Shown piece after piece: positions 1 through 8,426 of a DNA stretch of 64,000 nucleotides. The position numbers were made by a program, and so were the translations under genes. The notes under the pieces are model-generated. The model was given only the letters and a program-made list of their open reading frames with translations, was not told the origin of the DNA and made no database searches. How positions within the stretch are numbered: position 1 is the stretch's first letter; every line of letters starts with the position of its first letter. The stretch is from Lachnospiraceae bacterium (GTDB lineage Bacteria > Bacillota > Clostridia > Lachnospirales > Lachnospiraceae). The stretch covers positions 23,601-87,600 of the forward strand of contig SVFO01000002.1 of assembly GCA_015056795.1 (NCBI GenBank). The letters run 5' to 3'.

Positions 1-12
1 GTAATCATAAAA

Positions 13-123
13 TCATGCACAGCCAAAGAAGCCGTCATGAACAGTCAACTCACCTGCCCGGCGACAAGACATTCGACAGCAACATGCCATGTTCAGTTGT
101 GCTCTGATTGCTATACTTTTCAT
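13..123 (-). CDS. Short cysteine-rich ORF, possible leader peptide
   Basis: A 36-residue reading frame starts with MKSIAIRAQLNMACCC and has five cysteines in total: three consecutive, one in a nearby Arg-rich stretch and one near the C-terminus. It has a plausible ribosome binding site (AAAGGAAG, 8 bases before the ATG). A good promoter lies 32 bases upstream. Anything it controls lies beyond the left edge. Cys-rich upstream peptides are known to attenuate sulfur-related operons in other bacteria; applying that here is inference. It could also be a chance frame in a 5' leader. Confidence 0.35.
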   Translation of the reverse strand: MKSIAIRAQLNMACCCRMSCRRAGELTVHDGFFGCA

Positions 124-154
124 GTTCTTGGCTTCCTTTCTATTGATATTGTCG

Positions 155-183
155 ATATTACACCCATTTACCTACTTTGTCAA
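155..183 (-). promoter_or_regulatory. Sigma-A type promoter
   Basis: On the minus strand there is TTGACA (178-183), a 17-base spacer, then TAATAT (155-160). The -35 is perfect and the -10 is close to consensus. It would drive the short Cys-rich ORF and whatever lies left of the window. Confidence 0.6.
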
Positions 184-326
184 TAGGTTTAGTATATTTT
201 ATTAATTTTACTCATCAAACTATACAGTTGACATTGCTTTTATGGCACCTAAGCAATGGATTTTTAATGCTTTCTTTCCATTTGCTTTTACATAATTCAA
301 TGTACATCTGCCTCTTCCATCCTGCA

Positions 327-3092
327 TCACAAATCATACGACTCAAAAAACAATAGCCTTAGCCTTCCATCCTTGCCGCGCACGGCTGCGAAGGCTGCCA
401 GTTCATATGGATATTGCTCCTCTACGGCAGTATTTATGGTGGTCAGATCCTTTCCTTCCGCTGCCAGCTTGCTCCTTAGCGATTCCGCGTCCACATTAAA
501 AACGCCGAAACTATAATACCTTTCATTTTGAATCACAGGGAGATCGGATCGCAGGTTAAAGCCTTCCGCAACTTCTTTCTTTAGAAACATGACGCCGTCC
601 TTTCCAAGACAAGGGTAAGCGTCCGTTCCATCCCCTTCTCTGGGCAGACACTTTTCAAATCCATTGGGCAGGTAAAAATGCTGTTCCATAAAGCTCATTA
701 ACTCGGAGAGCGATACAACGCAGCATCCGTCATCCCCTTCCCGAACGGCTTCAGGATGTGTCTGTAGGATTTTTTGTGCTGCAAAATCAAAGACTCCCGT
801 CAGGTCGTTTAGATCATACTGTTCAAGAACCGATCCTTCCGTGAAAAGCTCCGCAAATTCGACCAATTCCATCCTCTCTGCATCGCTTATCTGCGTAACA
901 TTTACCTTGCGCCCTGGTCCATATTTCAGACCATCCAGTTCCTTTAATCTGAACCTTCCGTCCTCTTCATCCCTCACCATCACCGCATTAAATTCCAGGA
1001 AAGGATCTGTGTTGCCGCCTATCAGCATGATATCAGAATTTCGTGCGCGGTTCTCCGTAATTTCCGCATTGTACCCATGTACATAATAAATCCCTTCCTT
1101 TACCTCGACCCGATCTATTCCAAAGGAAAATCCCCAAAACCATGGCAAGTAGTTGTCGGCGCAAATCTCGAATTTCCCTTGCCGCGATTTCTCTTCGATC
1201 GCCTTTCGCGCGCTGTCAGACAAGACAAAATACTGCCCCATTTTCTCGACAAAGTCATTGGCACTCACATAAAATGCTTTCGCCTCGGCATCATACTCCA
1301 AATCCGTAACATCCGTCCATACCCACTTTTGGCCGAAATAATCCACCGCGCCTGACATGTTCTGCTGATCAAAGTCCCAGATCACTGGAAATGTCATAAA
1401 CTCTTGCATGAATTCATAGATTTCTCCATACTCTCTCTCGCTCACGCTTATGCGTTCTTTCTTATCACCTTCCTGGCGCGTATCTAAGGTTTTGTCCGTT
1501 CCCACAGGCACATCCGTTACATTGGATTCTTTCCCTTCCGGTTTCTCAGAAGAATAGGACTTCGTCTCTCCCGCAGTCGTAATCGACAGCAGATAGGCGT
1601 CCATTTTATCATCTAACGGATCAATCCGAACATAATCCTCCCAGACATCTAAAGCATAATCCTTGGGGATAAAAAAGAGATTCCCACCGTCTCCTTCCCA
1701 TTTGTCCTTGAATACCGCTTTGGCATCATAATAGGTGTTTCCATCATAGAGAACACTCCCTGAAAGCAGGATGCCATTCGAAGAATTGCGTAATTTTATG
1801 TCAAAAGATATCTCCCGCGCGTTTCCCTCTTCGTCATACACAACATCCGTCCGCTGAAGCTTTGTCGAATACTTCAACCAAGAACCGATGGAGTTCCCGC
1901 TCGGATTGGTCATAAAAAAGACTCCCATTGCTAGGCATGCCAATACTCCCGCCAGAATGACCCAAAAAGTGGGCTTTTTATAATTCAGGATCGCCTTGAC
2001 CCTCGATTTCGTTCCATTCTCTCCAAAGGCCACCGTTCCCGTCAGAAAGCTCCTGTTTCCACATTCCAAATCCAAAAGCGTTTGACAATAACGCTTCCTC
2101 TCCTCCTTGCTAAAGCCTTTTGTTGCCTTCTCATCACACGCCAGCTCCACGTCCCTGCAAAACAGCAGATACGAAATCCAACAAAGCGGGTGAAACCAAT
2201 AAACGCAAAGGATCAGGAAACCGAGTGGCTTCCATAGGTAGTCTCCGCGCCTTATGTGCGCCTGTTCATGGCAAAGAACACACTCCAGGTTCTCCTCCCC
2301 AAGGTTGGAAGGAAGATAGATCCTGGGCCTCACAATCCCCAGAATAAAAGGCTCTGCAATCGCGTCACATTCCCAAATGTCCTCTTTTGCGTCTGTTTCA
2401 AGACGCACTGCCGTACCCACCTTACGACGCAATCTCACAAAACTAGTGGCAAAGTATATTAGCATGACCAGGATGCCTACAAGCCAAACAATGCTTCCAA
2501 CAATCGGTAAAATTTCGCTTTGTTCGTCTGTCTGCTGATCCGTCAAAATAGTTACTTCATCCCCCGAAATACTTTCCGAACCTGATTCCCTTATTTCATA
2601 GGAGCCCATATTCCAATCATATTGAAGTGGCTTTACTGCTTCAATCACAGTTTCGTCCGTATTCACTGCATTTTCACCAATGCTCTCTTGACTGATTACA
2701 GGCCATGCATTCCTTTCCGGATAAATCTCCCAAACCTTTTCGGTACTTTCGTCCTCGGCATGTTCCGCATCATGTTCTTCTGCTGAACTATTTATGATAC
2801 TCTCGTCCTGACGGACTTCCCCCTCTTTGCCATCTAACGAAATTTCATTGTATGCGGTCTGCATTTCCTCCCCTTGCGATATGACTACCTTCCACGCAGG
2901 AATTAGGCTCCATCTGCTCTCTAGAGAAAATGGAACCACAAGGCGCACAGCAACTAAAGCCCACATAACACATATGAGCCATTTTGGAACTTTCTTTAGC
3001 AATGGTCGCAGAAGGATCACCGCCAGCATCAGAAAGCTCGCCGCAATGCTTAAGTTGATCACATGAATATACGCTGATTGCAATAGCGTCAT
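327..3092 (-). CDS. BlaR1-like M56 membrane metalloprotease receptor, 921 aa
   Basis: This is an antirepressor-type receptor of the BlaR1/MecR1 (peptidase M56) family. It has two N-terminal membrane helices (about residues 10-30 and 38-55), then a low-complexity acidic loop (about 75-190). A third helix follows near 195-215, then the cytoplasmic zinc protease domain with HEQAH near residue 275 and a downstream ACDE that fits the third ligand. A fourth helix lies near 375-395. About 520 extracytoplasmic residues follow. They carry no SxxK/SxN penicillin-binding signature, unlike true BlaR1, so the ligand is unknown. The start overlaps the stop of the upstream blaI-like gene by 4 bases (translational coupling). 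By analogy with BlaR1, ligand binding would activate the protease and relieve BlaI repression. The N-terminal half closely resembles the 27.2-31.0 kb receptor. Confidence 0.85.
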   Translation of the reverse strand: MTLLQSAYIHVINLSIAASFLMLAVILLRPLLKKVPKWLICVMWALVAVRLVVPFSLESRWSLIPAWKVVISQGEEMQTAYNEISLDGKEGEVRQDESIINSSAEEHDAEHAEDESTEKVWEIYPERNAWPVISQESIGENAVNTDETVIEAVKPLQYDWNMGSYEIRESGSESISGDEVTILTDQQTDEQSEILPIVGSIVWLVGILVMLIYFATSFVRLRRKVGTAVRLETDAKEDIWECDAIAEPFILGIVRPRIYLPSNLGEENLECVLCHEQAHIRRGDYLWKPLGFLILCVYWFHPLCWISYLLFCRDVELACDEKATKGFSKEERKRYCQTLLDLECGNRSFLTGTVAFGENGTKSRVKAILNYKKPTFWVILAGVLACLAMGVFFMTNPSGNSIGSWLKYSTKLQRTDVVYDEEGNAREISFDIKLRNSSNGILLSGSVLYDGNTYYDAKAVFKDKWEGDGGNLFFIPKDYALDVWEDYVRIDPLDDKMDAYLLSITTAGETKSYSSEKPEGKESNVTDVPVGTDKTLDTRQEGDKKERISVSEREYGEIYEFMQEFMTFPVIWDFDQQNMSGAVDYFGQKWVWTDVTDLEYDAEAKAFYVSANDFVEKMGQYFVLSDSARKAIEEKSRQGKFEICADNYLPWFWGFSFGIDRVEVKEGIYYVHGYNAEITENRARNSDIMLIGGNTDPFLEFNAVMVRDEEDGRFRLKELDGLKYGPGRKVNVTQISDAERMELVEFAELFTEGSVLEQYDLNDLTGVFDFAAQKILQTHPEAVREGDDGCCVVSLSELMSFMEQHFYLPNGFEKCLPREGDGTDAYPCLGKDGVMFLKKEVAEGFNLRSDLPVIQNERYYSFGVFNVDAESLRSKLAAEGKDLTTINTAVEEQYPYELAAFAAVRGKDGRLRLLFFESYDL

Positions 3093-3454
3093 TTCTTATC
3101 CCCCATATAGGAATCAATCATTTTCTGGATTTCTTCTGCATCCTTTTTCGTCAGTTTTCTGCCCGAGCAAAATGCCGCGATAAACGCAGGAAGTGACCCC
3201 TGAAAGGATTCCTCCACAAACTGCCTGCTCTTTTTTGCAAAGAACCTTTCCCTGCTGATTAACGTCGTTACTATGCCGTCTTCATTTTTCAAAATCCCTT
3301 TTTCGCAAAGCTTTTTGATCACTGTGTAGGTCGTGGATTTTTTCCAGTCAAACTCTTCACTGCACAGCTTCACAAGCTCTCCAGATCCTATCGGCTCCTT
3401 CGCCCAGACCAACTCCACAAATTTCGTCTGAAGTTCACCCAATTCAAGATTCAT
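3089..3454 (-). CDS. BlaI/MecI-family transcriptional repressor
   Basis: This 121-residue protein has the winged-helix BlaI/MecI/CopY fold. It starts MNLELGDIQ-like (MNLELGELQTKFVELVW), followed by the typical GSGELVKL and a recognition region containing KKSTTYTVIKKL. The C-terminal part (AFCSGRKLTKKDAEEIQ) fits the dimerisation and cleavage region. It is the first gene of a two-gene operon with the M56 receptor and overlaps it by 4 bases. It probably binds the palindrome over its own promoter (3503-3519). Members normally dimerise and are inactivated by proteolysis. Confidence 0.9.
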   Translation of the reverse strand: MNLELGELQTKFVELVWAKEPIGSGELVKLCSEEFDWKKSTTYTVIKKLCEKGILKNEDGIVTTLISRERFFAKKSRQFVEESFQGSLPAFIAAFCSGRKLTKKDAEEIQKMIDSYMGDKK

Positions 3455-3501
3455 CGCATTTTACCTACTTTTCAATTCTTATTATTCAATTCTTTGGTTT
3501 T

Positions 3502-3530
3502 AGTCTATCATGAGTAGACCAGCATGTCAA
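3502..3530 (-). promoter_or_regulatory. BlaI-type promoter/operator, module 1
   Basis: On the minus strand there is TTGACA (3525-3530), a 17-base spacer and TAGACT (3502-3507). The interrupted palindrome GTCTA-N7-TAGAC (3503-3519) covers the end of the spacer and the -10, so a bound repressor would block RNA polymerase. The same geometry recurs at the three other blaI promoters in this window. Confidence 0.75.
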
Positions 3531-3624
3531 CACAAATACCCAGATTTTTGTTCGTCATAGCACGCCTTCCAACCGATTCTTTTTTTGAATTGCATTCATA
3601 TCAAGCTTCCATTGCCGTACTAAC

Positions 3625-3655
3625 GAAAAAGGTTCTGTCATTCAAGACAGAACCT
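3625..3655 (-). terminator. Rho-independent terminator
   Basis: The minus strand has a hairpin with arms AGGTTCTGTC/GACAGAACCT and a T-tract. It lies downstream of the GNAT operon (3927-5056). The 270 bases between this hairpin and 3927 show no convincing gene. Confidence 0.7.
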
Positions 3656-3926
3656 CAAAGTTTCCTTAATGGATTTTTCTATGAATGGATTCCACCATTT
3701 CATATCCATTTCTTTTCATTTCTTTTCCCATTGCCGAGATATGACATCTGCGATCATTAGATAAGCATTGTCTATTTTCATGTGTGCAAAAATATGAAAT
3801 ATTAGATCTGTATATACACTCCTGACTATCTCCACTACGAACCTCCCATATTTCAGCTGCCAAAACTTTCCTCTTCAGTATATCAAAAGCGGAAACTTCG
3901 GTCAATTCAAAGCATGTATGTCGGCT

Positions 3927-4727
3927 TTAGATGACCGCTTCCATTTCATGCCATGTCTCACCACCCCATGCAGAGCTGGATTCTCCGCGATCCCTAAATC
4001 CAAATTTCTCATACATTTTCACTTTATCTTCCAAGCAGGTCAGCACAAGCATTCTTCGGTTTCTTTCCCGCTGCAGGCGGGAATATTGCGAAACCAGTTC
4101 CCTTGCCAAACCCTGTCCGCGATATTCTGGCAACACGGCCACTCCCAGAATCATAATGTTTGGGCCACTCGGGTCATGCAGCGATTCGTCCGTAAAGAAC
4201 TCATCGCGCAGTTTGTTCTCCTGCGTTGCAATCCCATTTACGAATCCAGCCATCCTTCCTGTTAACGGATCGATAGCCACTAAAAAGAAATCAGAGGCTA
4301 CGCGAATTCTACGCTTCATCCGCTCGGGCGTGCAGGCTTCATTGGGTGGAAAGCATCTTCTTTCTATGTCTGCCGCTTCCTCTGCTTCTTCCTGCCTAAC
4401 ATAGCGAAACTCAAATCTCAGATTTGCCTTCCGTGCGCTCTCTTCTTTGTTATTGAAGTATTCATTCCTTAATTTCGACAAGTGATCAATGATGTTAGCA
4501 TTCCATGAAATGATTTTAGGAAGCCTTTCACACGGGAACTCCTTGCAAAGCCCACAGAATTGCACGCCATGCTCCCTTGCACATGCATGCACTCTACATC
4601 TGCCTGATTCAGCCCATTCCGGAACCCGTCCATCCGCCTCAATGCAACCAAGACACAAACCTTCAATTTTTTTTGAACAGCCTGCGCAACATTCACCGCA
4701 AGCAGTAATTGTTTTAAAATCAGTCAC
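3927..4727 (-). CDS. DUF3795 domain fused to GNAT acetyltransferase
   Basis: This 266-residue protein has two parts. Residues 1-90 are cysteine-rich (CGECCAGC, CLGC, CGLCKEFPC), matching the DUF3795 family and probably binding metal. From about residue 105 a GNAT N-acetyltransferase fold follows, with the acetyl-CoA pyrophosphate-binding loop at VLPEYRGQGLAREL and the ending YEKFGFRDRG. The substrate is unknown. The start overlaps the end of the upstream truncated gene by 4 bases, so the two were once an operon. Fusions of DUF3795 to an enzyme are uncommon, and the zinc-like module may supply specificity. It is one continuous reading frame. Confidence 0.8.
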   Translation of the reverse strand: MTDFKTITACGECCAGCSKKIEGLCLGCIEADGRVPEWAESGRCRVHACAREHGVQFCGLCKEFPCERLPKIISWNANIIDHLSKLRNEYFNNKEESARKANLRFEFRYVRQEEAEEAADIERRCFPPNEACTPERMKRRIRVASDFFLVAIDPLTGRMAGFVNGIATQENKLRDEFFTDESLHDPSGPNIMILGVAVLPEYRGQGLARELVSQYSRLQRERNRRMLVLTCLEDKVKMYEKFGFRDRGESSSAWGGETWHEMEAVI

Positions 4728-5056
4728 ATTCTTCCCCCGTCGATTTTCCCAACCAGTATCAAAAACTTCTTATCATTCATTTGCTCGTTGGTAACATACT
4801 TTCCATCACACACTTTAAATCCTTTGTATTTCAAAAATTGGGGATCGGCTAAGAATGGTTTTTTCTTAGCCGCAACCAGAATACACAATCCTTTTTTCTC
4901 TTTTTCTTGACTATCCTTGATACATTCCGAAAGAAGGTCGCTTGAATATCCATGTCCCTTGAGTGATCCGGAAACCCAAGGACAATCTATGTAAATATAC
5001 CCGGGAGCATCGATTGGATTCTCTCCGTTTCTTGGATCAGTCTTTTCTTCCGACAT
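4724..5056 (-). pseudogene. Truncated GNAT/YoaP-type acetyltransferase
   Basis: The 110-residue frame contains a stretch typical of GNAT proteins that carry a C-terminal YoaP domain (IDCPWVSGSLKGHGYS, then KKKPFLADPQFLKYKGFKV). Intact members are, as I recall, more than twice this length. Here the N-terminal part of the GNAT fold is missing. The sequence jumps from KGFKVCD straight to a piece resembling the very end of YoaP (TNEQMNDKKFLILVG). This fits a remnant after N-terminal loss and an internal deletion. It still overlaps the downstream GNAT gene by 4 bases. Confidence 0.6.
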
Positions 5057-5199
5057 AAAATCGAATTTAAATCCACAAGCGTTAATAAAACTTTTGACGC
5101 GAGGTTATGATCTTAAAATGGTGTCTGTCATGGGCATTTCGACTTTGAATCTTCCTCCCAAAAGCGATGATCTAGAGTAATTTTTTAATGGTGTAAAGA

Positions 5200-5862
5200 T
5201 TATTCCAGAGACTTATAATGTATCTCCCGGATACCATCTTCCTTTATAACCACCTTTAGATCATCCACATAGATACCTTCTGTATCAAATATATCGTATT
5301 CTGTAACTCCATTTCTGTAGACAGATATTAGCGATAAACCAATGCCATCCATAAGCTCCTGCCTTGTGGCATTTTCCTTGATGAGATCCGTCTTAGGCAA
5401 AAAGTAATCAGCAATGGCTTGTCTTATTTCGGTATCAATACGCTTCCTGTCAGATAAGATCGACTCCAATCTATGATAGCATTTACCTGGTCTGATCTCT
5501 TCAAATTTCGGTATTACCTGCACCAGCTTTTCTATCTCTAAATCAGAAACTCCCGTATATTCCGATTGGACCATGGCGAGTCCTGCATATCCTCCTTCGG
5601 GCGGCTTTACAGGATTATCGGTTTCAAAAAACAAACCAACCTTTTTATCATTTCCCGGGTTATATTCCCATTCTATTTCCCCTTCATAACCGATTTCACC
5701 ACGATCTTCCAACAAAAAACTGCAGAAGGGTGTATCGAACCGAATATGTTTCGTACAATTTTGCCTTAGTTCTTTATTATACTGTTTCGTCAAAATAATT
5801 GGTAATATAACCATTACAAAGATTACAAGCAGACACATGAACACTACAATAATTGTTTCCAT
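5200..5862 (-). CDS. Membrane-anchored protein of unknown function
   Basis: This is a 220-residue protein. I chose the ATG at 5862 because GGGGGGAA lies 8 bases upstream; a longer frame to 5892 lacks a site. Residues 3-25 form one hydrophobic helix (ETIIVVFMCLLVIFVMVILP). The rest is soluble and mixed alpha/beta, with charged segments such as EIRPGKCYHRLESILSDRKR. I do not recognise a family. It stands alone between two terminator-bounded regions. Confidence 0.6.
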   Translation of the reverse strand: METIIVVFMCLLVIFVMVILPIILTKQYNKELRQNCTKHIRFDTPFCSFLLEDRGEIGYEGEIEWEYNPGNDKKVGLFFETDNPVKPPEGGYAGLAMVQSEYTGVSDLEIEKLVQVIPKFEEIRPGKCYHRLESILSDRKRIDTEIRQAIADYFLPKTDLIKENATRQELMDGIGLSLISVYRNGVTEYDIFDTEGIYVDDLKVVIKEDGIREIHYKSLE

Positions 5863-5892
5863 ATCTATTCCCCCCAAAATCGTGTGTGACAT

Positions 5893-6229
5893 TTTCCAAA
5901 TCCTTTAGGATCCGTTTCCAGTCTAACCTACTTCTTTTTCTGATCCGCATAACGGCTTCCTCGATCATCCTTTGAGTCAGAATGATCAGTTAATTACTCA
6001 TCCATGGACCTCCACGCCTTATACATACTCATTGGTCACTGGCTTTCTAAGATGTTGGGGCAACCATAGGCACACCTCCCAGTCATTTTTCATCCCAGCC
6101 ATCCCATTAAACTCATGATCCCCAACTGCATGATAAACCGGAAATAATAGTTTCCACTTATAAATGATTTTATCACAAAAGCAAAGTTTCTGGCAACACT
6201 CCTAAACGAAGCCAGCTAAAAATGTATAT
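5893..6229. other. Intergenic stretch without a recognisable gene
   Basis: About 340 bases upstream of the 5.2-5.9 kb gene contain only short open frames with no family resemblance and no convincing start site. I see no repeat or RNA structure here beyond the terminator that follows. Confidence 0.5.
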
Positions 6230-6270
6230 AAAAAGAGAACCCGTTATTTAAGGGTTCTCGAAAAAAAATA
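6230..6270. terminator. Bidirectional terminator hairpin
   Basis: The arms are GAGAACCC and GGGTTCTC, flanked by an A-run on the left and an A-run on the right, so it can work in both directions. On the minus strand it lies downstream of the 5.2-5.9 kb region. Immediately right of it (6271-6289) is GCGGGGATGGGGTGC, which resembles the tRNA-Gly-derived attachment core seen further right but is degenerate. Confidence 0.65.
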
Positions 6271-6326
6271 AGAGCGGGGATGGGGTGCTTAGCCATGTTT
6301 CTCGTTAATAAATTTCTTTGATGATT

Positions 6327-7469
6327 TTAATATTCATCCAAAAAGTGATGTCTCACGCCATTCTTTTTATATTCGATCACGGTATCCAGATTCACGTTTT
6401 CCATGCTTCTAAAAATGTTGGACTCCACAAACGGATTAGTCTTTTTCAGTTCGGCGATCAATTTCTTTGTTTCGAGGCGCTTTGAAGAAGTGGTTCCATC
6501 CTCATGGCATGTCGTGCAGGTATCCGTAAAATGGCAGGCACACTGCAGGAAATGAAGATCATTGTAATCCCTCCAGGCGCAAATGTCGCTCTCCCTGACC
6601 AGATAAAGAGGGCGAATGAGCTGCATTCCCTCGAAGTTTGTACTGTGGAGCTTTGGCATCATTGTCTGGATCTGCGCGCCGTGAAGCATGCCCATCAGGA
6701 TGGTCTCAATCACGTCGTCATAATGATGGCCAAGCGCAATTTTATTACATCCCAGCTCCTTTGCCTTACTGTAAAGATGACCTCGCCTCATTCTCGCGCA
6801 AAGATAACAGGGACTTTTTTCTATGGTGTCCACTGCGTCGAAGATCGTGCTCTCGAAAATAGTGATGGGAATCCCAAGCGCAGCCGCGTTGCTTTCGATT
6901 AACGCCCTGTTTTCCTTGTTGTACCCAGGATCCATCACTAGAAACATCAGGTCGAATTGAACCTGTCTGTGCCGCTGTATCTCCTGAAAGAGCTTTGCCA
7001 TGAGCATGGAATCCTTACCGCCCGAAATGCAAACGGCGATATGATCACCCTCCTCGATCAGCTGATAAAGCTTGCAGGCTTTGGCAAAGGGGGAAAAGAG
7101 CTGCTTGTGGAATTTCCTTCGGATGCTATCCTCCGCCTTCTCCCTTTTTTCTTCCCTGTCAGCCTCACTTTTCATGCCAGCCCTGACATAACCGACGTAA
7201 CCCTCCGCGAGGCTATAACAATCACGCCCCTCAAGATAATCAAGGGTGTCATCGATCTCCCGGGACATTCGGCCGATTTCACAATAAAAGATCAGCTTTT
7301 TCTCTTTGGGAATTTTCGAAAGCTCCTGACTTCCTTCCAAATCCTCCACATAGATATTGGTGGCTCCGGGAATCATCCCGTAAGCCACCAGCCCTTCATC
7401 CCTAATGTCTATCAGCTGATAAGAATCCTTAGGCAAGGATCTAAGCTCGTCATATGTTATTTCTTTCAT
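6327..7469 (-). CDS. Rhodanese-TtcA-like PP-loop sulfurtransferase fusion
   Basis: This 380-residue fusion starts at ATG 7469, chosen because AAAGGA lies 9 bases upstream; the longer TTG start has no room for a site. Residues 1-95 form a rhodanese-like domain with the loop CEIGRMSRE, where the active-site cysteine would lie. From about 130, the PP-loop ATPase domain has SGGKDSM and GHHYDDVIE. Cysteine pairs (CYLC, CTTC) resemble those that hold the Fe-S cluster in TtcA, the tRNA 2-thiocytidine enzyme. The fusion suggests that sulfur is handed from the rhodanese domain to the thiolase. The target tRNA position is inferred from family only. Confidence 0.8.
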   Translation of the reverse strand: MKEITYDELRSLPKDSYQLIDIRDEGLVAYGMIPGATNIYVEDLEGSQELSKIPKEKKLIFYCEIGRMSREIDDTLDYLEGRDCYSLAEGYVGYVRAGMKSEADREEKREKAEDSIRRKFHKQLFSPFAKACKLYQLIEEGDHIAVCISGGKDSMLMAKLFQEIQRHRQVQFDLMFLVMDPGYNKENRALIESNAAALGIPITIFESTIFDAVDTIEKSPCYLCARMRRGHLYSKAKELGCNKIALGHHYDDVIETILMGMLHGAQIQTMMPKLHSTNFEGMQLIRPLYLVRESDICAWRDYNDLHFLQCACHFTDTCTTCHEDGTTSSKRLETKKLIAELKKTNPFVESNIFRSMENVNLDTVIEYKKNGVRHHFLDEY

Positions 7470-7495
7470 CAATGTCAATCCTTTATTCTAGTTTT

Positions 7496-7562
7496 TGCAA
7501 TGGTATATCTACTCAGCAAACTACTAAATTTATGCAAGGGAATATCCACTTAGCAAACTACT
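7496..7562. repeat. Two-copy intergenic direct repeat
   Basis: Two copies of about 30 bases (7496-7525 and 7533-7562; period 37) begin TGCAA and end AGCAAACTACT, with a few mismatches. They fill the gap between the HD gene and the rhodanese-TtcA gene. They could be a duplicated regulatory site or simple slippage. Confidence 0.6.
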
Positions 7563-7569
7563 GGTTTTA

Positions 7570-8163
7570 TTACAGGGCGGCGATCTCCTCGGCAATGACA
7601 TCCTCCGTCGCCGCCATGGCCTGAAGCGTCATTTCCAATAATTTATCCAATTCCCAGCCAAGCTGCCGTGCACCGCGCTCAATCACCTCACGGGAACATC
7701 CTGCCGCAAAGCCTTTGCTCTTATATTTCTTCTTCAGGGATTTCAGTTCCATGTCCTTCGTACTCTTAGACGGTCTCATGAGCGCTGCCGCCCCAATCAG
7801 TCCCGTAAGCTCATCCGCCGCAAACAGAACCTTTTCCATCTCATGAATCGGTTCCACGTCGATCGTCACGCCGCAACCAACCGTAATCCCGTATCCGTGG
7901 GAGCAGACGGCATGGATCACGTCATCACCGACTCCCCCGTTTCTTAAAAGCTCGGGTGCTTTCAGGCAGTGTTCTTCCGGATAGAGTTCAAAATCTATGT
8001 CATGAAGCAGTCCTACGATACCCCAATACTCCTCTTCCTCACCGTAGCCTAGCTCCTTCGCATACCATTTCATCACGGCTTCCACAGTCAGCGCGTGCTG
8101 CAGGTGAAAGGGATCCTTATTGTACTGCCTTAATAACGCAAATGCGTCCTCTCTTGTGATCAT
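7570..8163 (-). CDS. HD-domain phosphohydrolase
   Basis: This 197-residue protein has an HD domain in its N-terminal half. A histidine at HLQHALTVE, the paired LLHDIDFE motif and a later histidine (CSHGYG) fit the metal-binding pattern. The family hydrolyses phosphate esters of nucleotides or small molecules; the substrate is unknown. A clear AAGGAG site precedes the ATG. It is followed by the rhodanese-TtcA gene after 100 bases with a short direct repeat, so co-transcription is possible. Confidence 0.75.
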   Translation of the reverse strand: MITREDAFALLRQYNKDPFHLQHALTVEAVMKWYAKELGYGEEEEYWGIVGLLHDIDFELYPEEHCLKAPELLRNGGVGDDVIHAVCSHGYGITVGCGVTIDVEPIHEMEKVLFAADELTGLIGAAALMRPSKSTKDMELKSLKKKYKSKGFAAGCSREVIERGARQLGWELDKLLEMTLQAMAATEDVIAEEIAAL

Positions 8164-8306
8164 GTTCGTATCTCCTTTTTGTTTGGAATATTTGATCAGG
8201 ATTGACGTAAAGCACCCTCCTTTTGATTTCTAGCGCTTATTATTACCCACCTGCTTAATAGGTTATTCGATTGTATCACATTTTCCATACTCGCACAAGG
8301 AGTATT

Positions 8307-8423
8307 TTAACCATTAAAAACGGCAGCGAAAAACCTGTTAAGTCTATCGCCACCGACTTTTGATTCAAATGGGTATTTCTCTGCTACGTTATAAACGCCA
8401 AAGCTGTAATACCTTTCATTTTG
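8307..8423 (-). pseudogene. Remnant of a BlaR1-like receptor C-terminus
   Basis: Reading from 8423, the peptide QNERYYSFGVYNVAEKYPFE is followed by a short divergent stretch and a stop at 8307. QNERYYSFGV is also found near the C-terminus of the 327-3092 receptor, and EKYPFE matches EQYPYE a little further on there. No start codon or rest of the gene is present. It marks a past copy of the receptor cassette, lost after the histidine kinase gene was joined to its upstream side. Confidence 0.7.
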
Positions 8424-8426
8424 TAA

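Noticed and set aside
3666..3905. 79-codon minus-strand frame between terminator and the DUF3795-GNAT gene
   Set aside because: It has no clear ribosome site, family resemblance or neighbour context; left as intergenic.
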